Below are positions 21,401-31,243 of a DNA stretch of 64,000 nt, piece by piece. This DNA is from Peronospora farinosa (Eukaryota; Oomycota; Peronosporomycetes; Peronosporales; Peronosporaceae). Position 1 is the first letter of the stretch, and each line of letters starts with the position of its first letter. The stretch spans positions 124,001-188,000 of the forward strand of contig CANTFK010000756.1 in the NCBI GenBank assembly GCA_947646735.1, in the 5' to 3' direction. Made by a program: the position numbers and the translations under genes. The notes beneath the pieces are model-generated. The model had not been told where the DNA came from. It saw only the letters and a list, made by a program, of their open reading frames with translations, and ran no database searches.

Positions 21401-24176
21401 TAATGTCATCGGACGGCTTCAGCATCCGGTCGCGGCGATCATTCGTAAGCAGCGGGTAGTTGTTTATAGACTTTGGGCGTGTGATCTCTCCCTTGAGGTT
21501 TTTCATGTAGTTGTCTTTCTTAGCGGTACTACTACCGCTAGCCTGCACCTTTGACGTACTAGGAGTAGAAGTTACGGTAGGATTCACAACTGGGGCTGAA
21601 AGCGACAGAGACTCCTTCACATGAATCTTGATGTACCTGCACCAGTGTATATACCACTTGCGCTCAATCAGATACCACCGCTCGTCCTCTACCAATGTGG
21701 TGGGATCGTAAGGGGTATAGCACCCTGTCGCGATCAGCAGTTCTTCCTCCTTAGTGGCCGGAACCAAACCTAGATCGATGAACGCTACCTCGCGCATTAT
21801 TCGCAATGTCGCCATCTCGTACTTTTGCTTAATCGCCCATGCCATGAACTCATTTAATGTAAGTGTTAGGGCCTCAGCGTGTGTTGACGATGGACCAACA
21901 TCCAATATGCTTCTTCTATGTCCAAAGCCCTTCATGATGCCATTTACGAAAATGCCGAGTTCGGATCCTGATACTGACGGGGTTCGCGGACCCATGCTTT
22001 CGATCAATGATGATGATGACGAGCTCTTCGTAACATTCAGCGATGAATGCTTCTTTTCAATAAGCGTTGTAATTTGGCTTTCCAGGTCTGGGTTCTGGGT
22101 AATGTCCAGCCGAAGCATACTATAGATGTCTTCACGGGTCATGTACGAGCCATCAGCAACACTCGCAAATAGCTTAAATGCAAACCCAGCCTTTTCCTCG
22201 GTGCTACCTCGGCAAGCTGTTGACAATGCACTAACGAAGCTGAACACATCAATGTCAGAACCGTTTGCGCGCGAGCCAAAACAAGAGAAAACGCGGCAAA
22301 ACCGCTCATCAGACATCTCCAGCGGGAAATCGCTGGTAAGCGCATCCACATCCACCGTATCACCGCCTCCCGAGGCACGGTAGTTACTAAAAGCATCCTG
22401 GAGAACAGCTACCTCCTTGGCATTAAAGTGGGTCTCATTCGCGAGTATTTTCTGCTGTACTGCGGGGTTGAATTCTTCCTGCGACTCCAGCAGCTGAGGG
22501 TCGGCCGTCTCGCACAGGATATCGACAAAAGGCGCCATCCAGTCTACGAGAGTATGGTACACTTTCAGTTCTAAAACAATCTTGATAAAATGATCGCAGT
22601 TCATGCGCACACGGCCCTGGTCGAAACCTTCGTTATAAAGACGACGGAACTCCGGTTCATCTAGCACATGCCGCCCATGCAGTGACACCAAAAAATTACT
22701 AAGCCCAGTACTTTGCACTTTGCCTGCGTGGTCCAGATCGCACATGTTAAAGATGAATTGGAGCTGGTCCTCTATCGTACCACATCGCAAGATTGCTACT
22801 GCTCGCAAGAACTCGTCCATGTTGATGTCAGAGCCTTGCCGATCCGATACGGCTTTCATAAAACGCATCGCAAAGCTTGAAGGCATGTCAGGAAAAACAC
22901 CAAGAATATCTCTCCGAAAAGAAGCGCGGCTGATACAAATCTGCGATCCAGCCGTATGCATAATGACACTATGGCGGTTTCCGCACTCATCTGTTGTGCT
23001 TCCCTTTGAAGGCTCCCCGGCGATAATCGAGGTTGTCGACAAGGCATCCGTGACCGGCGACGTTGGTGGTCGCACACTCGGAGACCCTGACAAATTCGGT
23101 GCCGCACTACCCGTAGCATTGCACAAGCTTTCAGCCTCTGTCTTCTGTCCACCAGACGTACTTCCATGGTATAAATATTTGGAAGAGCAAAATCGCTTGA
23201 AAGCCGTCGAAAAGTCTTCAAGCGTTTCTGTAGGCAGCATGTTCTTCATTCTCTCTGATTCAAGTTCCTTCTTATGACGCTGTAACTTGCGTTCGTACGA
23301 CTCCATGTGCGCATACACTTCCAAAAAATTAAACAGCGGCACTCGAATTAACGGCCGGATATCCAGTACCTCATTAATGTATTTTTCCAATTCACTTCGT
23401 CGTTGCTCCACAACACTTTGATGGCGGTTGCGAAAAACATGACGTTTAGGAAAGTAGAGTTGTTTCACAGAAGAATTGGTCTTTTTCAGTCTCTCATGAA
23501 GCTCTCGAAAATCCGAGTATCGCTTACAAATGAGCCATTGCAGTCCTCCCTGTAGCTTCACTTCAACTGAAAACTCGGTATGTGTCGTCTTGTCAATCTC
23601 AGCTTCAGTGACTCCACTTGTGGGCAGCCGTACACTCTCAATCTCAAAAGAAGGTGCAGAACCAGACGAAGGACTTGAGTACGCATACTCAGATGGTTGT
23701 TTCTCTCTTGAGCGAAGACCAATGAGTTCACCGGAAGTATGGGATCTCTCCAGTGTCGGGATAGTGCGAGAACTGCCAGAATTTGGAGGCAACTGCGGCA
23801 CAATATCATCGTCTGATGTGGCGTCCTGTTGTTCTGTTGTAACGTCTGATGCGTCATTGGCCACGGGAGCGGATGATGCGGTAGACAATGGGGATGACGA
23901 CAGGGCGGCTTCTAAAGGCGTCGGGACACTGGGGGCAGAGGCCGCGTTTACCCCGTTAGTAGTACCGCGTAAACTGAGCTCAGAGGCCGAAGAGAGTGAT
24001 ACAACGTCTTCCTCTGCGTCCTCCTCGGCGACAGCAGCCACGTGCACGCTATTGGTGTCGCTGTCGTTGTTAATCACGGCGTCATCTTGACACAGAGTCA
24101 AGTCGTACGCAGGCAAGCTTGAGGACTTTCGAAGTGTAACGACGGGCATAGACTCCGTCGTTGAGGTCTCATCCAT
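18408..24176 (-). CDS. USP32-like ubiquitin-specific protease with PX and EF-hand domains and a CaaX end
   Basis: A single 1922-aa frame without introns. Order: low-complexity acidic N-terminus (1-170), PX domain for phosphoinositide binding (about 175-270, with KRYSDFRELHERL and YFPKRH), EF-hand-like region (about 400-720, e.g. FIFNMCDLDHAGKVQ), DUSP domain (about 815-960, with WYLIERKWYIHWCRYI), then the USP catalytic core. The Cys box is GLTNLGNTCYMNSALQC (C1037) and the His box GGGHYTAYAKN (H1840), with WYYYDDERV closing the domain. A Ser/Ala/Glu-rich insert sits at about 1690-1790. The protein ends CSIM, a CaaX box. EF-hand plus DUSP plus USP plus CaaX is the human USP32 architecture, a Golgi/endosome deubiquitinase; an added N-terminal PX domain would reinforce endosomal targeting. 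Confidence 0.93.
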   Translation of the reverse strand: MDETSTTESMPVVTLRKSSSLPAYDLTLCQDDAVINNDSDTNSVHVAAVAEEDAEEDVVSLSSASELSLRGTTNGVNAASAPSVPTPLEAALSSSPLSTASSAPVANDASDVTTEQQDATSDDDIVPQLPPNSGSSRTIPTLERSHTSGELIGLRSREKQPSEYAYSSPSSGSAPSFEIESVRLPTSGVTEAEIDKTTHTEFSVEVKLQGGLQWLICKRYSDFRELHERLKKTNSSVKQLYFPKRHVFRNRHQSVVEQRRSELEKYINEVLDIRPLIRVPLFNFLEVYAHMESYERKLQRHKKELESERMKNMLPTETLEDFSTAFKRFCSSKYLYHGSTSGGQKTEAESLCNATGSAAPNLSGSPSVRPPTSPVTDALSTTSIIAGEPSKGSTTDECGNRHSVIMHTAGSQICISRASFRRDILGVFPDMPSSFAMRFMKAVSDRQGSDINMDEFLRAVAILRCGTIEDQLQFIFNMCDLDHAGKVQSTGLSNFLVSLHGRHVLDEPEFRRLYNEGFDQGRVRMNCDHFIKIVLELKVYHTLVDWMAPFVDILCETADPQLLESQEEFNPAVQQKILANETHFNAKEVAVLQDAFSNYRASGGGDTVDVDALTSDFPLEMSDERFCRVFSCFGSRANGSDIDVFSFVSALSTACRGSTEEKAGFAFKLFASVADGSYMTREDIYSMLRLDITQNPDLESQITTLIEKKHSSLNVTKSSSSSSLIESMGPRTPSVSGSELGIFVNGIMKGFGHRRSILDVGPSSTHAEALTLTLNEFMAWAIKQKYEMATLRIMREVAFIDLGLVPATKEEELLIATGCYTPYDPTTLVEDERWYLIERKWYIHWCRYIKIHVKESLSLSAPVVNPTVTSTPSTSKVQASGSSTAKKDNYMKNLKGEITRPKSINNYPLLTNDRRDRMLKPSDDIKLGRHYVIICEQLWMALKLWYGGGPEIQRQVVAGANGVPMLDIWDAASNKKMTRKKSKTDEHDNEEDEHADVEEDSSLVPLEGETRRKQEFAIPRRMRSGGSVGLTNLGNTCYMNSALQCLTNTKLLAEYFVSGMYLEDINRTSTLGLQGKLAEVYGKLAEDMWCVKQKSISPRNFKKSIGKFNEVFRGNDQQDAQELLAFLLSGLSEDLNRIQDKPFIEQPDSDGRYDADLADEWWRNHLRREVSIIVALFTGQYKSLLTCSVCGFKSARFEPFTFLQVPLPEPKHNTVMVQLMLANGITPMKVSVRLSVSATIFDLKHELMKMCHNDFNLPDVSESDIKLCEFSGSMISSFKADNRRVGQIRSIDRLIAFQLEPLDTEIVEATRHRRPSYVQANGAGEARQDDFDHPSFCETLAKGMLVDVRMRTQSQEYVPAVVVEPPTVHANYDDQFLVLVRLRRTEDDLKVPLNRLRSRQARLLYIPLLSRKLSYSAVYFKNPFRPVPFGSPNLVRLCPELTSGLRLYELVWERVKQYVGPNATPPTEWVGEDAQNADRLVANHIDSVFAGLDNASVCFSSKCGFLLRRVENKGLTDSRSSWLTRSFGLTIPCTSDPLDILEDEAIAIDWDLSVFQDREMIDKMKHIENHDSIARNEAIDKGPVPLKHCLDAFTSEEKISEGYCSSCRRHQEMTKKLEIWRLPPVMVVHLKRFQYTQTYRRKLGSLVEFPIHDLDLSTCVAPHIEIPEKYPMKRPKGKSSVISAPVRKLMKLKSRAGSAISNEPAPPDSQISAPGSAINDAASSDTNEADVLPAVETEENAAGEKPEDGVLPAESAESAEGATVDDGEVTSTDAKVGTNATGIASSITDSQRGAAVQAAAIRNRARRGYTNSNLDQSRCLETMYNLYGVVNHQGALGGGHYTAYAKNFVDDQWYYYDDERVRVVEEQQVVSPSAYLLFYLRSDMEDVLAKDLFPKNMTPGKITDEDIERFVEDGDERRCSIM

Positions 24177-24644
24177 TCTAGTAGACGTTAGCGCCCTTAG
24201 ATGTTCCCAGTGCGGAATGCAAGAGTGATGGTCGTGTGAGTTGACGTCTTGGAATGCCTTGTGAGCTTTTTATACGGTTGTTTCAGAGGGGAGTCCCTTT
24301 TTTGAGGTAATATACACACAGCAGCCTATCATATAGAATACTTGACAACATGGGGCAAAAACAGTACATTTCGATGACGTGAAAATAGAGAGTAGCGCAA
24401 TGTATCGATCGAATTCGATGTCCGTGCTATATGTAGCAAGAGGCACACGAAAGTAGAGACACTTGAAGGATGCGAGCTAAGCGTGTTAAAGTTGTTGCAC
24501 GGGCACACGATGACCAAACATAACGTGCACGCTAAATATGTTGTTTGATAGGGTATTGCTGGCGTCGTAAAGCAATCATGAGCTAATCGACAGATGGCAG
24601 CTGGAAGACGGGACAGTACGGGTTGAAGTTGCAGCACGTAAAGT
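24177..24644. promoter_or_regulatory. Spacer between TBC1D31-like stop and USP start
   Basis: A 468-bp spacer that should contain the USP promoter and the terminator of the upstream gene. No coding region or RNA gene was seen. Confidence 0.35.
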
Positions 24645-27600
24645 TTACAGGTCATTGTCACTGTCGGTATCGAAGCTTGAGAGTTCCAGTAGCTGCTTGG
24701 CACGCTGCAACAGCTCAGTGCTATCGTCTTCTATGGCTTCGTCCTCCATCTCTTCATCGCTAAAATCGTCAAAGCGGATCCCGAGCTTCTTTTCGAGCTC
24801 AGCAATCGGTCGCTGCAAAACATCCATCGCGGTTGAGCTCGCGTCTCTTTCGCTGTCGCTGTGGAGACTCTCAATCAGGTCATCGACAGGCGCAACGCTT
24901 TGGCCAGCAGCATCAGAATCAAATGGTTTGGAATTCGCACGTGGAAGGAATGATGCAGGCTTCTCCGTCCTTAAGTATGCCGGGGTGGCTTGAAGTGTAG
25001 GCTGCTCGTCGTAATTTACACACGTGTAGACTCCGGCAGCTTGAAGTGTAGATATAGGTTCATCTTCCTGCTGTGCGGGTGATAGGTTTCGAGACGCCAC
25101 AGGAAAGGGACGTTCTTGATGGTGCACCTGTGAAAGATCGAAAACAGCTCCAGACGTCGACGTTGCGTCGTCATTTTCTACTGCAAGCTGAAGCGGAAAG
25201 TGTCCTTCGTCTTCGTGAGCTTGGGAGGTCTGGTGGGCAGCTGGTAGCGCGACGACTTCCTCAAAGTGCTCCGGCAAGAACGTTTGCATGGTGTGCGGGA
25301 TTTTTAGTGCTTCGTTCTCCACATGCGAAAACCCAAGGGCGGCTTCTGGAGAAGACTGTTTACTGGTCGGGGGGATGGTTGCAGCATATTGATCCTCGCT
25401 TTTCACTTCTTCTTCTGGCATTGTGGAGTCTTCCCTACGTCCAGTGCTGTGAGTAGAACTGGCCTCGTCAGCAGCAGCCTCACCCAGTATGTGCTCCATG
25501 CTACTATCACTGCGGTGGCTACTACTATTGCTGAGGTTGCCAAGCGCCTTCTCCAGTAAACTCGTGTCTGCCATCGTTCTTCGGCAAGAACCATTTGCAG
25601 AGCTCATGCTGCTTTCGCTGCTGGGCGGTCCTTGCATTTGTGTGTGAACGGCAAACTTGTTGGACACATAGTCTGACGTTCTCGGTAAAGGTTCATTCCC
25701 TTCACTGGCATTACCTTGGATTTCGTCATTAGCAAGGACATTGCATTGACTACGTATTTCTTCCCTGTCAGCGGCATCATCACGATTACGATGATCGCGG
25801 TAGGCATTGTCTGCTCCATTTCTGGTTGCTGCTTCTTTATGGGTAAGATCTCGCGAGTGATGTCGGAAGTTCTTATCTTCTGTTTCTTGTGCTTGTACTC
25901 TAGGCCTTTCGGTGTGGTCTCGTGCTTTGAGGTAGGCATCCTTACGGCCGTTTATCTCATGATTCAACTCATCGCACTCTTGCTGTTCGTTGTGGCGAGC
26001 ACGCCGAGATCTCTCGTATTTAGATATTTCGTTGTCTTTCGCAAGCTGCTTTTCGAACAACTGTTTATCCAATTCCTCATAAACACGATTCTCTTGACTC
26101 TGAAGCGCACATTTTTCACGGTGACGCAACCGCATCTTTGCTTTACGCTCCTTCTCCTCATCCACCCTCTTCCAGCTCTCCAACCTTAGCATATCTTGAA
26201 GTTCTTGTCGCTTCACTTGAGTCTCAAACTCAGTGCGTAGACGCGACAACCGTTCCGCCATTTTGCGCTGCTTGTCAATCTCACGCACCCAATCGTGCGT
26301 CTCGAATTCGATACCCTGCAAGTCTTTTTTCTGTTTACGAGAAGAAACCTCGAGTTCCATCTGATCTTTTTGCGCTGCAAGTGTACTTACCAGTTTCTGA
26401 TACTCCGATTGAAGCATTTTGGCTATTTCCTCGAGCGTTTTGTGAGCTGACAACTCCATGTTGGTAAGATGCTGAAGTCTTCTTTGTCGAGTCTCGTAGT
26501 CAAGCGTTATTAAATGAAGCATTCTCTCCCTTTCAGCCGCAATCGCTTCTTTCTGCCGTCTCTTTTGAGCATCAATAATCAATTTTCTGTCCTTCATCCA
26601 TTTCTCGTGTTCTGTTTTGAGCTTCTTGGACACTTTTTCAGTTTGATCAAGAAGCTTTTGCTTATAAGACAGTTCTGCTTCTTCTAAAGCGATCCGGTTG
26701 CATTCCTGGCATCAAAATAGCAAATTTATAAGTATGTTGCCACCTTCCCAACCAAAAGAGTACTTACGCTGATTTGAGAGTCCACAGCGAGCCGTGGGTA
26801 ATGTGCGAAAGCAGGGTACTGTCCTCTCGAAAGTGGCCAGAATCGACCGTGGCCTCGAGTTGTACTATCAGCAGCTGCCAGGTCTTTATTTGCCGCAAAG
26901 TCGTCCAGGTCCAGCTTGTCGCGCAAATTCATCATCAGCTGAATATACTTTTGGATATTGATTGCGTTCTGCTGGTGAAAAAACTGTTCAATCGAGAAAC
27001 GATCGCAAGCAGCGAGGAGAGCTGTCCGGAAGTAGGACAGATATGCCAGAACGGCCACGAAGACGAGCTGTGGTGTGTCCGGCCACGTGAAGAGATGATC
27101 CCACAGACACATCCACTCGTCTTCACTAAGCACTTCCGTAAAAATAGTCTTAAGCAAACTCCAGGCATATACCTCAGACGCAACTTCATATTGAGTAAAA
27201 TGATCGTAGAGCCGAGGTTCCCGACGCGCCAGTTCTTTTTCGATTGCACTCATAACGATTACGGGTGGATACGGAGGGTCCACAAGGAATTCGCCACACC
27301 AATGAAGCATGACGCTGAGACTTGCTTCAAATGCTGCCAGATCGTTCTCTCGGAAGATTTTGACAAACGGATACACATTAGCAGGCAAGTAGCTCATTTT
27401 ACCGAAGGCAGGGCACCAATTGACAATTGCCGAAAGAATGCGGTGGAGACGTCGAAAAATGCGACCTTTTTGTAACTGGTAGTCGTCCTGTAGTCGAGTA
27501 AAGACAGGATGTTTGCCTTTCGCCACCAGTAACCGGAAAGCTTCTTCGTTTTTAGGCAAACGAAGAAGGAATCGCCAAACGAGTGCGCGGTATTTCTTGG

Positions 27601-29381
27601 GATACATACCATTGCATTTCAAGAAACCAACGAGACGCCTCCGATTAATTTCAATCTCTTGTGCTGTCAATTGAGCAGAAGGGCGACTTAAAGGACTTGG
27701 ACGCCGAGTCCGATCATCCTTCCGCAATTTTGAAAAGGCATTGGCCATTACCTTTTGGGACGGCACACTGAATGACCCTATTGCGGCCTGAACTCTTGCT
27801 CGCGTGGCACTCGCTGGAAGCATGCGAGAACATTCAGTATAAATCGCAGTCGTTGCGCAACTTCGAGTCTGATTTGCTGTTTGCATAGCCTGTCGAGGGT
27901 ATTTTGCTCCAAACAAGCTGTCAATTAGCTTTGAAGGGACGGGGCGATTATGCTCTGGTGCACTCATGTCCCATTCATTAGAGTCTACTGCTAAATCCAC
28001 ATCGTCCGAAAAATCTATTTTCTCCAAGCCAGATCGAGTGCGTATGCGAGCATGATCGTCTAACTCAATGAACCCCTCTTTTCTCTGCCGTTCCTGAGCT
28101 TTAGCAGCCGTTTTCCGTGCGATATCCATATCGTACAATAGTAGAAACCCGTCACTACATACATACAGAATAAGCGCCACCACATTGCAATCATCAAAAA
28201 AAAGTTTACCTTGTGGACGCTGCAAGATATCGAGCATGACATTCAATATCAAAAGTGGAAATAGTTCGGCCACGGTTGGAGATTTCTAGCTTGATCTGTG
28301 GGTCTTTCGCTGCAACGTCGAGAAAGACGACGCCTCCGTCGTCGGCTAAAAGGCTGATCATCGTATTATGTTCCGGAAGAAACGCATGCTGCAATAATAC
28401 AGTCCGCAAATAAAAAAACACATCAGACTATTACCTTACTGAAGCATACAGAACACTCACTCACTCTGACGACTTGTTTAATCGGTAATGGTAGTTCCAT
28501 AATACGTATAATCGTCTGTGATTCAATTTTCCACACATAAATAAACGGTGTTTTTCCACTACATGACTCAAAAAAGAAAAAACAAATCACCAACAAGTAA
28601 AAAAGACAATCATCAACAAGTTACAGACTCCACACCTCGCTACAAGCACTTGATGGTCCTCTGAGACTGCAATCTTTTGCAATCCAGGTGATTCTTCCTC
28701 CTCAGGCAATGAGAATTTGTACTTCAATGTAAGAGTCGTTAACTCCCACATCATAATAGTATCATCGTGAAAACACACAGCCACAAGGTCTTCTCGAAAC
28801 ACAAATTTGGCATCTTCCACTCCAGGTCCAGCGTTCAGCACTCGATATCGAGACCAGTCCTTTGTATCCCATAGAATGACTGCATCTTGTGAGGCCGTGA
28901 GTGCTAATTGTCCCGATTTCTGGAAAGAAGCACATTGTATCGCGAGTTTATGGCCTTGTAATGTGCTAATGAGTTTCTGCGTCTTTACGTCGATACATCG
29001 CACTGTCTTATCTTCACAGGTAACAAGCAGCTCCGTCTTATGCGTAGGACTGAAGCAACAGTGAGTCGTAGGAGTGCCTAGATGTTGCACTAATGTATAT
29101 CGATTGGCTGTAACATAAAAGACAAAGACGCGGCCTCGCTCGTCGGTTGCCGCTAGGAGATCACCTGACGTATTGAACGTCACAGCGCGAAAAGTGGCAG
29201 GCCGCTTGTCATATGAACTAAGTGGTAGATTCTTTACACACGACAGAAGCCCCTTGCTACTCACTAGCGGTCTCCGTCGCCAAATTATACCGTCCTGCGT
29301 TGCCTGGAGCTCCAGCGTCTGCACCATGATACGCCAAACTCGTTCCAAAATGCGGTTGTCATTATTCCAGATCAATGCCAT
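24645..29381 (-). CDS. TBC1D31 (WDR67)-like WD40-TBC-coiled-coil protein, five exons
   Basis: Three apparently separate frames belong to one gene. Exons: 29381-28636, 28558-28465, 28388-28210, 28154-26768 and 26705-24645; phases agree and the product is about 1488 aa. WD40 repeats fill the first 350 residues (GDLLAATDERGRVFVFYV, LTASQDAVILWDTKDW, and across junctions GKTPFIYVWKIES and SDGFLLLYDMD). A TBC Rab-GAP-type domain follows (GMYPKKYRALVWRFLLRLP through LVFVAVLAYLSYF); the catalytic Arg/Gln fingers are not evident, as in the animal protein. The rest is a long charged coiled coil with an acidic tail. The order and linking segments match animal TBC1D31, a centriolar-satellite protein involved in ciliogenesis. 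It is divergent from the BT1 gene, with only 67 bp between start codons. Confidence 0.9.
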
Positions 29382-29448
29382 TCAACCTAGAGCACAATGC
29401 AGTAGTCATAATTCCAAATCAATGACATTTACGTCTCACTGACCATTC
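29382..29448. promoter_or_regulatory. 67-bp bidirectional promoter interval
   Basis: Only 67 bp separate the start codons of the TBC1D31-like gene (minus) and the BT1 transporter (plus), so promoters must overlap or lie partly in the 5' ends of the transcripts. The interval holds CTCACTGACCATTC just before the BT1 ATG, which loosely resembles the pyrimidine-rich oomycete initiator. Confidence 0.5.
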
Positions 29449-31128
29449 ATGCGAACGGAGCCGCGTCTGCCGCGTCTGCATGTGGACGACCATGTAGTTC
29501 CCAGCGATAATGATAACGCTGTACAGGAAAATGACGCTCACGACGTGATGCTGTCTGTCACATCGTCTTCTCCGTCTACTGCGTCAACCACCAGCTCCAT
29601 AAACACTCATATCGCTGATACAATCACCAAGACAACATCACATTCGTTTCTAGCTGAAGACGAGTATACGAGGAATGACAAACTTTCGAGATCTCAGCAG
29701 CTCTGGAACTGGCTGCAACGTCTACGACAGACATTTGGTACATCGTTCCTACTGCTTGTAAGCACAGTGTACGCTGTACAGGGTTTTACAAGCTTTAGTG
29801 CACTGGCAATCAATTATTTCTTTAAGGAAAAATTGGAGCTGCAGCCAGCAGAGTCACAGTCATTAATGACAGTTATGATGGTGCCTTGGGGGATCAAGCC
29901 ACTCTATGGCATTATTTCTGACAATTTACCGCTGTTTGGATACCATCGCAAGTCATATATGATGTTGTGTAGTGTCATTGGTACATTCTCAACGCTCGCA
30001 ATGGCTGTACCGAACTTAATTGCGACTCCACTTGGTGCTGTATTGATGCTCATGGTTAACAGTCTATCAACAGCAGTGATAGACGTTGTAATTGATGCAA
30101 GAGTTGTCGAGATGTCGAGATTAGACCCAAAATATGGAGCAAACGATTTACAATCAGTGTCCTGGATATCCATGTCGGTGGGTGGAGTACTAGGATCTTT
30201 TCTGTCCGGTCCAGCAACACACAATTTGGGTGTCCGTGGTGTCTTCTTTTTCGCAGCTATCGGACCACTGACGATTTTATTCTTCTCTATCTTCATGCAT
30301 GAAGTGAAAACAACGGTAAGCAAACGTCATTGGAAGAATTCGGCGAAAAGACAACTGAGACAGTTAAAGAGCGCAATTTGCACGCCCGTCATTTGGATGT
30401 GTGCACTTTGGGTATTCTTGTCAGGTGCTATTAGCCCTGGGTATTCGCAGATTATGTTTTACTTTTCAACTGATGTGCTCAAGTTTACTCCCGAGTTTTT
30501 AGGAACTGTCTCTGCGTTTGGGTTCATCTTTTTGATGGTGGGCACCATGCTGTACAATGCTTGCTTCAAGGACATGTCATTTCGTCGCGTCTTTTTGGCT
30601 GCGCAGATTAGTATAGCTATGATATCACTATTGGACATCGTGCTGGTTACACGCTTTAATTTGACTGTTGGGATCCCTGACAAGGCATTTGTACTGGGTG
30701 ACGCCGTGATCGCGGACGTCGTTAGTCGGCTGAAAACAATGCCTGTGATGGTGCTTTGCGCAAAGCTGTGCCCCAAAGGTATCGAGGGCACTCTGTTTGC
30801 GCTGTTGATGTCCATCGCCAATTTTTCTGGCTGTGTGAGCGAATTTTGGGGCGCTTTAGTCTGCACGTGGTTGGGTATTGCCAAGGATGAGTATGACATG
30901 CTATGGCTTGCCATTTTTTTGCGTAGTGTGCTAAAGGTGATTCCTATTTTCTTCCTTTACCTAATTCCGGTGACGGACCCTCAGAAGATTGTGGATGAGC
31001 TGGATTTTGGCTCATTTACTATCACGAAGGATGGAAGTTTTGAGGATGAGGACGAGGAGGGCGATGACGAACACGCTGGCACGATTCGCGAAGACCACAC
31101 GGTAAAGGGCTGCTCCCCGAATGAATAA
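29449..31128 (+). CDS. BT1-family folate/biopterin-type transporter
   Basis: A 559-aa intronless frame. After a hydrophilic N-terminus of about 95 residues rich in Ser/Thr, about 12 transmembrane helices follow. Family motifs include YAVQGFTSFSALAINYFFKE in TM1, VPWGIKPLYGIISDNLPLFGYHRKSY between TM2 and TM3 as separate pieces, and VVEMSRLDPKYGANDLQS near the middle. These are typical of the BT1 (folate-biopterin transporter) branch of the major facilitator superfamily, expanded in oomycetes. The substrate cannot be read from sequence. The C-terminus is acidic (EDEDEEGDDEH). It faces the PP2C gene tail to tail with 115 bp between stop codons. Confidence 0.92.
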   Translation: MRTEPRLPRLHVDDHVVPSDNDNAVQENDAHDVMLSVTSSSPSTASTTSSINTHIADTITKTTSHSFLAEDEYTRNDKLSRSQQLWNWLQRLRQTFGTSFLLLVSTVYAVQGFTSFSALAINYFFKEKLELQPAESQSLMTVMMVPWGIKPLYGIISDNLPLFGYHRKSYMMLCSVIGTFSTLAMAVPNLIATPLGAVLMLMVNSLSTAVIDVVIDARVVEMSRLDPKYGANDLQSVSWISMSVGGVLGSFLSGPATHNLGVRGVFFFAAIGPLTILFFSIFMHEVKTTVSKRHWKNSAKRQLRQLKSAICTPVIWMCALWVFLSGAISPGYSQIMFYFSTDVLKFTPEFLGTVSAFGFIFLMVGTMLYNACFKDMSFRRVFLAAQISIAMISLLDIVLVTRFNLTVGIPDKAFVLGDAVIADVVSRLKTMPVMVLCAKLCPKGIEGTLFALLMSIANFSGCVSEFWGALVCTWLGIAKDEYDMLWLAIFLRSVLKVIPIFFLYLIPVTDPQKIVDELDFGSFTITKDGSFEDEDEEGDDEHAGTIREDHTVKGCSPNE

Positions 31129-31243
31129 GGTGAGCTGGAAGATACCGTCACTGTTTTTGTTTGATGAATCATGCGTGCAGGTTTACTCAAAAGATTACTT
31201 AGCCACCGTACAATATCGAGGTATATGTATTAGATCTTGGTGT

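Noticed and set aside
26726..28273. Treating the TBC-domain frame and the coiled-coil frame (24645-26633) as two genes
   Set aside because: Consensus splice sites in matching phase join them with the WD40 exons into the order of TBC1D31.
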